Notes under the pieces: model-generated
Told to the model about the DNA's origin: nothing
The model's database searches: none
Seen by the model: only the letters and a program-made list of their open reading frames with translations
In this document: positions 56,076 to 64,000 of the stretch, piece by piece
Layout of the letters: each line of letters begins with the position of its first letter
Numbering within the stretch: the first letter of the stretch is position 1
DNA from: Armillaria gallica
Taxonomy: Eukaryota > Basidiomycota > Agaricomycetes > Agaricales > Physalacriaceae
Assembly (NCBI GenBank): GCA_037576215.1
Contig: JBANDB010000004.1
Location: forward strand, 3,286,001-3,350,000
Direction of reading: 5' to 3'
Length of the DNA: 64,000 bases
Program-made: the position numbers and the translations under genes

Positions 56076-57131
56076 TTACTTGTGGTGCGCTTTCAGTTCA
56101 ATCAACACCCTAACAACCACCTCTGCAGCATCGTACACATCCCGGCGGTCCACCTCTACCACGCTTTTCACCACTTGGCTGAACTTATCGGTGTGCCACC
56201 TCAAGAGCTCCATATTGAACTGCTTTTTGGATGATAACCGATGCTTTTCAGCGGTGTGCTTCGGATTCGTGAAGAACGCCCGTACGGCTACAGGTGTCAC
56301 GGCGGCTGGATGAGTGACTTCGAACAATGTAGGCCAAGGAATGTCGCTGAAGCGCAAGCCTTCCAAGTTGGTCTGCATCTTCAGCTTCAGCTTGGACCAT
56401 TCTTCATCGTACATTTTGTATCGCTTCTCGATGAACTGAGAACGCTGCTCTCGCTCCTTCTCCTTCTCCTTTGCTCGATATCGTTTACGCGCTTGTTCGA
56501 ATTTCTCCCAGCACCTTCGTACATCTTCCTCTTCGGTACGTCTCCTCCTCTCCTCTTCTGTACGTTTCCTCTTCTCTTCTTCCGCGCGTTTCCTCGTCTC
56601 CTCCTCCACGCGTTTCCTCTCTTCTACGAGTTTCCTAATCTCCTCTTCATGCCTCCTCGACATCTCTTCTAGGACTTTCATTATCGCCTTTTCTACGATT
56701 TTCCCTAGCTCATCACAGAATTTCCTCATTCCTTCTTCGTCGTTTTCCCGCTGCGGGTCCCTGATCCATTCCCACCACCCCTTGGGTCGTTCTGACTCGG
56801 TTTGTCCCTGTCTGGGTTCCGGGCCTCCTCTTTTAGGAATGCACGATTCTCCGTTTGTCTCCCGTTCTTGTTCTCGCGTTTTCTCGTCTTCAGCCCGTTT
56901 CTTCAACGGCTCTAGACGACGCGAGACGAGCTCGCGCTGTTCTTGGACGTATTGATCAATGAACGCGTCGTGGTCGCGCTCCTTTGCGGCCAACTCCTCG
57001 TCCGTCCACTGAGGATGACAGCGTGTCTCGAGTCTGAACTTTTGATGGCGGTCCTGGACGAGTCTCTTGAGAAAGTGCTCTTCCAGGAATGCCTCTCTTT
57101 CGTACTCAGCGCAATATGTGGAACGAGACAT
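56076..57131 (-). CDS. Coiled-coil protein with C-terminal J-like motif (paralogue 2)
   Basis: 351 residues, intronless. The N-terminal block (RHQKFRLETRCHPQWTDEEL then ERDHDAFIDQYVQEQ) matches one of the two blocks of paralogue 1. A Gly/Pro-containing spacer and a Glu/Arg coiled coil (EETRKRAEEEKRKRTEEERR) follow. The C-terminal domain is FSDIPWPTLFEV ... ELLRWHTDKF ... AAEVVVRVLIELK; the HPD triplet is HTD here. Same strand, 600 bp upstream of paralogue 1 in gene order, so a tandem duplication with loss or gain of one N-terminal block is likely. Probably a cytoplasmic structural or adaptor protein; no direct evidence. Confidence 0.75.
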   Translation of the reverse strand: MSRSTYCAEYEREAFLEEHFLKRLVQDRHQKFRLETRCHPQWTDEELAAKERDHDAFIDQYVQEQRELVSRRLEPLKKRAEDEKTREQERETNGESCIPKRGGPEPRQGQTESERPKGWWEWIRDPQRENDEEGMRKFCDELGKIVEKAIMKVLEEMSRRHEEEIRKLVEERKRVEEETRKRAEEEKRKRTEEERRRRTEEEDVRRCWEKFEQARKRYRAKEKEKEREQRSQFIEKRYKMYDEEWSKLKLKMQTNLEGLRFSDIPWPTLFEVTHPAAVTPVAVRAFFTNPKHTAEKHRLSSKKQFNMELLRWHTDKFSQVVKSVVEVDRRDVYDAAEVVVRVLIELKAHHK

Positions 57132-57605
57132 TGGTGAAAGAATGGTGGGAGAATGAACCCGACGGTTGGCGAGTTCAGATTAAAAGAGTTCAGGGAAGGC
57201 TAAGCATGGGATAGTATTCGGTAGGTCAGTTATCCTATTTTTCATTCGGTACGCTGTCGGATGTGGCGCTCTGTTAATTCATCTTCTATTTCCTGATATT
57301 ACCGTCCCTACAGATCGAATAACAGCCTAGGCCATTTATCAATATTCAAAGGGTAAACGTCGGATGGAAATACCACGCCTTGAACATTTAACGCCGACAG
57401 AGAACGCGACGCTCTTACCATCGGAAACATAAAGTATACACACCGACAGCAGAACTATAGGTGCACTGAGAAATATAGATACAGGATTACAGGGAGGTCA
57501 AATACATTATACGACATTACTGATTGTCAATCAAGAACACCAAAGAAGAAAATGTCGAAGAAGAGATCATGGGTTTGTCTAAATGACTCGGTGAAAATAA
57601 GATGT
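57132..57605. other. Intergenic, nothing recognised
   Basis: About 470 bp holding the promoter of the coiled-coil gene and the 3' region of the next F-box gene. Confidence 0.5.
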
Positions 57606-58883
57606 TTACTGAACCTTGTGTTTGCCACCCCCATACGATACATACATCACTCCCTTAGCCACCGTAGCTGGAAACAGTTTATGGATAGACAGCGTCATCA
57701 TCTCTCTCCAGTCCAAATACCTTACAGATCTGAATACGCTTAAATCGATGATGAACGACTGGATAGTAGGATGTGCAGCGATAACGGTGTCAAAGCCCAT
57801 CCATATGCCTTCACCGCCGGTCATGACGTGTCCGTCCGTCAAGTGGCTTGACAGAAGAGAGACGGTCAGCGTGATCTCCTGTAGGGTGGGCGCGTATCGG
57901 AAGATGTTGAAAGCTATCCAACCCAGTAGGGACCGACTATAGCTTTCATAATAAATGCTGATGGAGCGGAGACGAGGCAAAGAAGGAAAGGAAGAGTTGG
58001 ACCGGTGGGTAGGCTGATGCCGCCCTAGCTTGTGTCCTTGCTCTTGAGAAATAATGCGGCTTGAGCAATCAAAAGAATTAAATGGTGTTAAGTACGTACT
58101 GAAAATGTTCAGCTCCAGTCTCTCGATCGATTTTGCAACGGGCGTCATAATTGCAGCTACACAATAATGGAAGGTCTGCGATGTGACTGCCAGGATGAGA
58201 TTCCGGAGGCGGCCCAGATCGAAAGGAAATCGGTAGTTAGATGTTTCCATCACGGCCTGCAGCAGATACCAGTTGAAGTAGGCACTGATATCCAAGGTCT
58301 CGATACATGGACCAGAAACATAGAGTTTATGTTTCAGCTCCATATTCTCCTGCTTCTCGGAACCCTTTATACTGACATTTTCGCAAAGGCTCACAGTGCG
58401 AAGCCGGGGATGATAATTCAGCAACGCGCACAGGTCATCGATGTGACAGAACTCGACATCCCGAATCTCGAATGAGATCAGCGAGGATGGCAACGAGGAA
58501 TAAGGAAAACTATAAAGAATGCCGTAATCAAAGAGGCGGAGACTTCGCAGGTTCACCATGCCTGAAAGAATTGAGCGTAAACCCCATTCTTCTCGTTCCA
58601 TCTCTGTCGAAGATCTGTCGCTCCGAGCGAGATGAAGAGACCGGACAAGTGATGGAATATGAGGAGAAGTTTCACATGTAGTGAGAAACCGCGTATAATG
58701 CCGGATGTTGAGGAGCGAAACATGGTGGAACAAATGGTATTGGGATCGAAGACGAAATGCTCGTGCGACAAGTGCGCAGGATTTCATCGACTTTATGGGA
58801 TTCACTGAAAGCAGCAGCGATGTCTCGTGCTGGCTGACAATGTCGATGATGTTCTCGATGATCTCTTGAGGTAGTTCGACCAT
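57606..58883 (-). CDS. F-box protein
   Basis: About 426 residues from the ATG at 58883 (MVELPQEIIENIIDIVSQ); upstream in-frame codons to 59024 are basic and probably not used. F-box helices: ELPQEIIENIIDIVS then MKSCALVARAFRLRSQYHLF. Later Leu-rich strands (VRSLHLARSDR, LRSLRLFDYGI, LRTVSLCENVSI, IERLELNIFS, LRSISIYYESY, LQEITLTVSLL) suggest an LRR-like fold. A segment near 58045-58100 has GTACTTAAC ... CTCAAG ends and keeps frame, so it may be an intron. Substrate receptor of an SCF ligase by family; target unknown. Confidence 0.78.
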   Translation of the reverse strand: MVELPQEIIENIIDIVSQHETSLLLSVNPIKSMKSCALVARAFRLRSQYHLFHHVSLLNIRHYTRFLTTCETSPHIPSLVRSLHLARSDRSSTEMEREEWGLRSILSGMVNLRSLRLFDYGILYSFPYSSLPSSLISFEIRDVEFCHIDDLCALLNYHPRLRTVSLCENVSIKGSEKQENMELKHKLYVSGPCIETLDISAYFNWYLLQAVMETSNYRFPFDLGRLRNLILAVTSQTFHYCVAAIMTPVAKSIERLELNIFSTYLTPFNSFDCSSRIISQEQGHKLGRHQPTHRSNSSFPSLPRLRSISIYYESYSRSLLGWIAFNIFRYAPTLQEITLTVSLLSSHLTDGHVMTGGEGIWMGFDTVIAAHPTIQSFIIDLSVFRSVRYLDWREMMTLSIHKLFPATVAKGVMYVSYGGGKHKVQ

Positions 58884-59214
58884 GATGGATTGTTGTAGAC
58901 GCTCAGGCGGCGAGTGCCGAGCACTGCGCATAGGTTTTGGCACTGCCGATCCGGCACGAACACTTCGTGTTCTCTGCGTGGAGGGATATTTTTGTGCTTT
59001 ATAAAATAAATGGATACAAATCAAGAATTCTGCACTACGAACATGAGAAAACCGAACTCATAGACTGTACCGGTAGTCCTGCCTTAAATAACACACGTGA
59101 TCCTGACGCGTCGCGTGTCTATTATCTACTAGTCCCCCATACGAATGCTAATCTAAAGATGACAAAATTCACAATTAGAGAAACATAAATCTACGGGCAA
59201 AAGAGAACTCGAAC

Positions 59215-60009
59215 CTAGTTCTCCAGCAATAGCAGGATTTCCTCCACTTCAGCCTCCGACGTAATTTCCAAGTCGTTGACAGAAGACTTAGATATTGAAC
59301 GCAAAGGCAGTGATTGGCCTAGATGTTCAATGACTCTAGCGCTGCGATGATGGGTGTCCTTCGCGGTAGGTTCAGCATTGATGAAAGAATACGTAAAGGG
59401 AAAAGGAAGGCTTGAAAGGGACAAGGTAGTGGAGGAAGCAGGCTTAGAGAAGCCGTTCCTGGAAAGAGGGCAGTTCTCTTTCTCTGAGTTCTTGAACAAA
59501 TTCCTCTTCTTTTTCTTTGCTATCTTGACATCGCCGCCTGCTGGTCGAAGCAATCGTCTGAAGTATTCGGTCACAACTTCATACGGAATGAAAGAGTGTT
59601 CCCTTTGAATCCTGGTATGTAGCGCTCGCGGCGATTCTCTCTTCTTGGAGATAAATCGCGAAAGAATAGAGGGTATCTCGTCTTGCGATGCAACACGGGT
59701 TCCTTTGTACAAGAGGGTGTCGACGTCGAGAGAATACGTGAAATACCGGTCCCGTAAGCTAGGATCCACAAAGAAGTCGATGCCAGAAGAAGGCACACGC
59801 TGGAGATGCAAGCGGAGTCTGACATAGTTTGTAGAGGTCATAATACCAGATGCAGTCGAAGGAGTCTGCAGAGCGTATTCGTCCAAGTAATCATTGAAAT
59901 CGGCGAGACTTGAAAGCGTAGTCTGTTCTCCTGTCTTCAAGGAATGATTTTGCCAAAGCGGGTGAATACATGTAGATTTCCGTCGTGTTTGAGTTCGGCG
60001 ACTTGACAT
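59215..60009 (-). CDS. Unknown basic protein
   Basis: About 264 residues from MSSRRTQTRRKSTCIHPLW (ATG at 60009); another in-frame ATG lies at 60054. Intronless. There is a possible globular part (LADFNDYLDEYALQ, TNYVRLRLHLQRVPSSGIDF, DEIPSILSRFISKKRESPRA) and a lysine cluster (AKKKKRNLFKN) that could serve as a nuclear localisation signal. The C terminus is acidic (SEAEVEEILLLLEN). I do not recognise a family. It is divergent from the next F-box-like locus. Confidence 0.6.
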   Translation of the reverse strand: MSSRRTQTRRKSTCIHPLWQNHSLKTGEQTTLSSLADFNDYLDEYALQTPSTASGIMTSTNYVRLRLHLQRVPSSGIDFFVDPSLRDRYFTYSLDVDTLLYKGTRVASQDEIPSILSRFISKKRESPRALHTRIQREHSFIPYEVVTEYFRRLLRPAGGDVKIAKKKKRNLFKNSEKENCPLSRNGFSKPASSTTLSLSSLPFPFTYSFINAEPTAKDTHHRSARVIEHLGQSLPLRSISKSSVNDLEITSEAEVEEILLLLEN

Positions 60010-60781
60010 TTTGAAGACGGCGCTGTGTCCGATACGGGTGTGTATGAGCCCCACAGTAGACAGCGGGCCAGTATTTTCCTGCTTCAGGACGTAGAGGACT
60101 CAGAGAAGGAGATATCCACGGAGGGTGCGATGGTAGTGAAGGTAGGAAGGAAAGTTGACTTGCCGCCGGCAATCAGAAGTTGAACCTGATTTGGGTATCA
60201 ACGCCCGCGTGCCGCCGGCTTTCACTCTTTTTCTTCAAAATCGCCCCGACAGCTTCCCTCATGTTACGCGCCTTTCCCTATGGATGTTGATTTCTGGTGG
60301 GATGAAGAACTCAAACTTACCCTAGGCCCTATCCCAGGCCTTTGGCGCCCAATCACATTTTCACTTTGATCACCCCAAGATCAACCAATGATATGAACGA
60401 TAATTATCAGTACGGTATCTCGCTCCCTTGGGTGGGAATCTTTCGGGGATCCCTCATCGGATAAGGTTGTGTCAAGACTTCATGCTAGCTATGAGTAAAC
60501 AGAAAGAGGATCTCATCAGTTCCCTCGAAGCCAGAACCTTCGTCATGCTTGTGATCTTGACATTACAATCACGGCAATCAGACGAAAATATCCGACTCTC
60601 TTTCAAACTGTGAATGTGGCTGATCATATGCCAAGGCATGTGTTCTTTCACTGACTACGCGAGTTTGATGCCTTTCTTCTCTCTAACGGTGCAGAGTAAG
60701 TCTCGTGTCGTTATCTCCCACTCACACTGACCGCAATATGCCTTCTTCTCAGCCTTGATCAGTAACATCCACTAGGGGTGA
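60010..60781. other. Intergenic, nothing recognised
   Basis: About 770 bp. No coding signal beyond short shadow frames. Confidence 0.5.
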
Positions 60782-61615
60782 AAAGCGCACCTTTGCCGCT
60801 TTGGGTACCTCCGATAGGAGCCGAAAGCGACCAAGAGTCAATAGAGATGTTTCCCTATTGACGGATCTCAGTATGCCTTCGAACGTGCTATTCATAGCAC
60901 GTCTCATCGTAACGAATGTTCCCCCTACGGGCGCTTAATACATTGTCTTCAGATATTGTCCAACCTGGACCTTGGAGTCTCTCTTCGGGTAGTCCACACA
61001 AACAAATATCTACGGGAAATTTTCTTTCACAGGAAGAAGGCTAATGTTCTGTGGAAAACTGTTCGATACAACATACTGGATTTGCCTGAAAGAACTCCCG
61101 GTAATTCGGAGCCGTGAGTAAATGGGGCCAAAAACAAAGTAATATCACACTTGCTAAGGTTTAGGTGCTTCCGAGAGCCACTCTATTTTGATACAGAGGA
61201 CTAGTGATGCACATCCATACTTTTCAGCATGCCAAGGAATGCAAGGAATGGGAGGAGAAATGACGGACACTACGAGATGCCCACCGCTCGCAAGGAGAGA
61301 CTCGACGAGTGAGCACCCTGTTGCCTCCCATCTTTCCTCACTTAATTATTTGTCAATAGGATCATCAAACGTCTGCGAACCCTCGGCTGGTGCTATCAAC
61401 TCGACAGAGTGCCTCTCCCACAAATGGCTTCACACAAACTAGTCGCAAGAGTATCACCGCTGACTGAACAAAGTAAGCGACACCCACTGCTAATCCGCTG
61501 CATACGACATATCCATCTCTTAATATTAGACTGGAAAAATCTTCAGCCCCATTGGTCGAATTCAAGGAAGAGATCAAACGATCCAGCCGTATCGGCAGGT
61601 ATGGTCTAAAGGGAC
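60782..61615 (+). pseudogene. F-box protein pseudogene
   Basis: Pieces in order on the plus strand: EKRTFAALGTSDRSRKRPRV then NRDVSLLTDLSMPSN; after an intron (60886-60955 approx.) ILSNLDLGVSLRVVHTNKYL, REIFFHRKKANVLWKTVRYN and ILDLPERTPGNSEP, the F-box and its following DLP motif; CFREPLYFDTED; HIHTFQHAKECKEWEEK; RTLRDAHRSQGETRR; RIIKRLRTLGWCYQLDRVPL; then PLVEFKEEIKRSSRIG. The arrangement is that of the Agaricomycete F-box family with an internal cysteine/histidine region. A TGA interrupts EEK/RTLR at about 61261, and a one-base shift separates WKNLQP from PLVEFKEE near 61550. The ATG exon was not identified. Both defects and the missing zinc-binding part mark it as a pseudogene, though sequence error is possible. 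Confidence 0.6.
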
Positions 61616-61932
61616 AGTTCTCTACGAAGAAAGCTACGAAGGTGGAGTAGTGGGAGTTGGACGGAGTAAAGGCAGTATACGGGCCAGATTGCGGTGCCTT
61701 CTACGGCGGGGATGGGTAGAAACGATGCGAAAGTCGGCAAATTGACGACGACGACCAAGAGTTTGTAGCGCTGTTTGAGCATCAAGGACGGGTAATTGAA
61801 CATCAATCATTGACAGTTCTGTTGGGATTACGCACTAGACACCATAAATATAGTTATAAGTTACGGTACTGTAATAACAATAAGCTATCCATGTCGCGAC
61901 TATCCGTAGCCATTAAACTGACAACGGGACAC
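61616..61932. other. Intergenic, nothing recognised
   Basis: About 320 bp between the F-box pseudogene and the 3' end of the nuclease gene, which converge. Confidence 0.5.
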
Positions 61933-64000
61933 TTAAAACATGTATCGCGGATCCATATCCTCTAGCTGACTTTCTGTCGCCGTACACATAAGGATTGGCA
62001 TTGCCATTGATACCTTCTCGTTCTTCTTGAGCGCTTCCTCGATGCTCCTCTTTATTCTCTCGATCCTATCACGATTAAGCGGTTGCTCCAATTCGTTCTC
62101 TGCAAGTTCTCTCAGCTTTTCATCATAATCCTTCCATTGCTGAGCACGCCACTCCTGAATCTGTTCCCCCCCAACCACTTGCAGATAGCGGCTCTTCAGT
62201 TGTAGATTTCTCTCTGGGTATGCCGGTGACACTAGTTCTGGGTTCGACTTTGAGATTTGCTCCGCAAGCCGTATACGGTCTGCCAGTTGGGCAGTTTCTG
62301 GTGTTGAGGTTTTGAAGAAAGGTGTGGTATGTTGCCTCTTGACAGGACTATTCAGCGGTAAGAATTGCTTCGCGTTTGCCGGAAGCTGCGGGGATGATGC
62401 CGATGCCGTAACTCTTTTCATTTGTCCGTTGATTGTATCCCCATCCGCGTTGCGTATTGATGGCTTTCTTCGCGATTTTAGAAAAGAGGCACCATCAGAA
62501 TCGATTTTGACGCTGTTCGGTAGCTGTTGTATCTTTGTTGACGATCTTGGAGGAGAGAAATGCGCGAACACGTTGATAGGGGACGACACAGGCGATTGAG
62601 GAGACTCTGGCACTTCCTTGGTGGGACTTGAACACTGTCTTGATCGTTGCTTCGGAGATTGTTGAGAAATGGACGACGCCACTAAGGGTCGCCTCACGGG
62701 AGTGATGGGATCAATTGAAAGTACATGAGGTTTCGACGTTGCGGGGGTTTTGGGAGGATCTTTATCTTGCAAGAAATTTTGAAGCTCAAGCAACGGGGTT
62801 TCGAATGCTTCTTCTTGAGGTTCACGCTGAAAAGGTTCAAAGTCATCATCATCATCATCCCATTTCACATTATCCCTTCCGAACAGTATATGGGCCGTCC
62901 GTCCGCGTTCATCTGCTGAATCATCCGACGAATCGTCATCAGAAGGTTCATCTAATGTCGGCTTCCTTCCGCGGAAGGTGTCAACCTGCCGTGAAGGAGG
63001 TAAGCGAGAGGACGAAGCTATTGGAGGCGGTGTCGGACGCCGAGGTGTAGGTGACTGGGATTTCGGTTTCGGCTTCTCAAGTCTCGGCCTTTTGGCAGGA
63101 CGTTCCGCAGACGACGGAGACGGATCGAGTGCGCGCTTGACCGCAATGAGGGATGAGCTAGGAGAAGGAAGTTGAGGAATGCGCGAAAGTTGGAGCGGGG
63201 TAAGTTGTGCTATCGGTGCTGGTGGGGATGACGGAGGTAGGGATGAAGAATCAGCCTGCGACTCCTCCAGCTGGATCCCTGCCTGACGCGCAAAAAGCCG
63301 ATGAGCAGTTTTGCCCCGCTCGTCATCTGCATCTGAACTGGAATCGTAGCCCTGAGATTCTTCATCCGCGTGCATAGTGGTGATTTCTCGCAGTGGTGGT
63401 AGTCCCAGCCACGATCTCAGCACCTCTAACTTGCGGCGTTTCCCGCGACCATCCGCCCATTTATTCGCAGCTTCTTCAGCTTCGGCCCCCACCAGATTCT
63501 TGTGGGCAACATCTATTCCGTCTTCATCATGGGATAAGTCGCTCAGAGGACGTATGTCGTCATCAGTTGCAGGCTTCGAAGACTCGCAGCTATAAAGACT
63601 GCTGGAGAAGACGTTGCGGATTCCAGTCCAATCAAGACCATTCAGTGAAGGATCGAGGGTGTTCGGAACGATGGTCTTCGGGCGAAAAAGTGAAACAAAT
63701 CGCTGTAGCTCTGGCAGAGGTGAATGACGAGCAAGAGGCACTAGCTGCAGCCCATGATTAGTAAATGTTGTGTGATGACAGTATCAAAGGCGTACTAGAC
63801 AAGTTACAGGCTCCTCTTGTTCAACGATGCGTAGCCTAGTATTATGCTGGTACGCAGCCCATTGCTCCTCGTTCATCGTGCTCACGGGATTGATGTACAC
63901 CACCTGGTTCCCGCTGGTGCTCGTAGCACGGGGACGATTGGCAGGGACATCTACGTATTCACACCGTTCGAATCGCTCGCATGCGTGGAAACGAGTTGAG
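61933..64000 (-). CDS. SNM1/Artemis-type DNA-repair nuclease, C-terminal part (gene continues beyond the window)
   Basis: Two exons are visible: 63808->64000 and 61933-63744, joined by a GT-AG intron (CCT/GTAACT ... CTGCAG/CTAGTG). The junction reads VEQEEP/LVPLARHSPLPELQRF then VSLFRPKTIVPNTLDPSL. LARHSPLPELQRFV...LRPKTIVP has the layout of the DRMBL segment (YSEHSSxxEL...F...P...IIPTV) that closes the beta-CASP nuclease core in SNM1/Pso2/Artemis proteins. These enzymes process DNA cross-links and hairpins in the nucleus. The canonical SEHSS is RHSP here. The remaining 500 or so residues are a long Ser/Pro-rich, acidic, probably disordered tail, with a repeated DSSDD.DERG.TAH.LF motif (twice) and a Lys/Arg-rich end (RIERIKRSIEEALKK). 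The metallo-beta-lactamase motifs lie outside the window. Confidence 0.72.

Overview
The window looks like nuclear DNA of a filamentous basidiomycete (Agaricomycetes). Genes are split by many short introns of about 45-65 nt. The gene families are typical of mushroom-forming and wood- or litter-decaying fungi: a secreted GH11 xylanase with a C-terminal CBM1, cytochrome P450s, flavin monooxygenases, an OYE-type ene-reductase, F-box proteins, a MYND protein, a large lineage-specific membrane glycoprotein and a six-exon multi-pass membrane-protein family. No operons, CRISPR arrays or rRNA genes are visible, and there is no convincing intact tRNA. The species cannot be named from this sequence.

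Layout. 1-5.3 kb: 3' end of a P450, a 789-bp hAT-like MITE, the xylanase, and an orphan first exon of a second P450. 6.1-8.9 kb: a 22-exon FMO/BVMO-like monooxygenase. 10.3-18.8 kb: an H2C2-like protein, a small unknown, a MYND protein, a small conserved fungal protein, an APH-like kinase with a frameshift, and an OYE-like reductase. 19-30 kb: an unknown with compensating frame changes, a membrane glycoprotein, an F-box gene, an amidohydrolase, a decayed F-box copy and an SH3 protein. 30.7-38.7 kb: a direct segmental duplication carrying two intact paralogous membrane-protein genes; the second unit has gained a perfect 22-bp hairpin and a 1.3-kb insertion. 39.2-42.1 kb: a second 22-exon monooxygenase, paralogue of the first. 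43.5-64 kb: a zincin-like unknown next to a LINE relic, a Stealth-family glycan phosphotransferase, several unknowns, two F-box genes, two coiled-coil proteins with a J-like C-terminal motif, an F-box pseudogene, and the 3' part of an SNM1/Artemis-type nuclease gene that runs off the window.

Functional theme. Oxidative and accessory metabolism (P450s, two monooxygenases, ene-reductase, amidohydrolase, xylanase) is mixed with fast-evolving expanded families (F-box, membrane proteins) and repeat debris. This reads as an accessory, duplication-prone stretch rather than a co-regulated cluster. The most distinctive signals are the repeated use of non-canonical GC-AG introns, including one conserved between the two monooxygenase paralogues; the conserved microexon architecture of that pair; the intact MITE with 8-bp target-site duplication upstream of the xylanase; and the segmental duplication with its hairpin.
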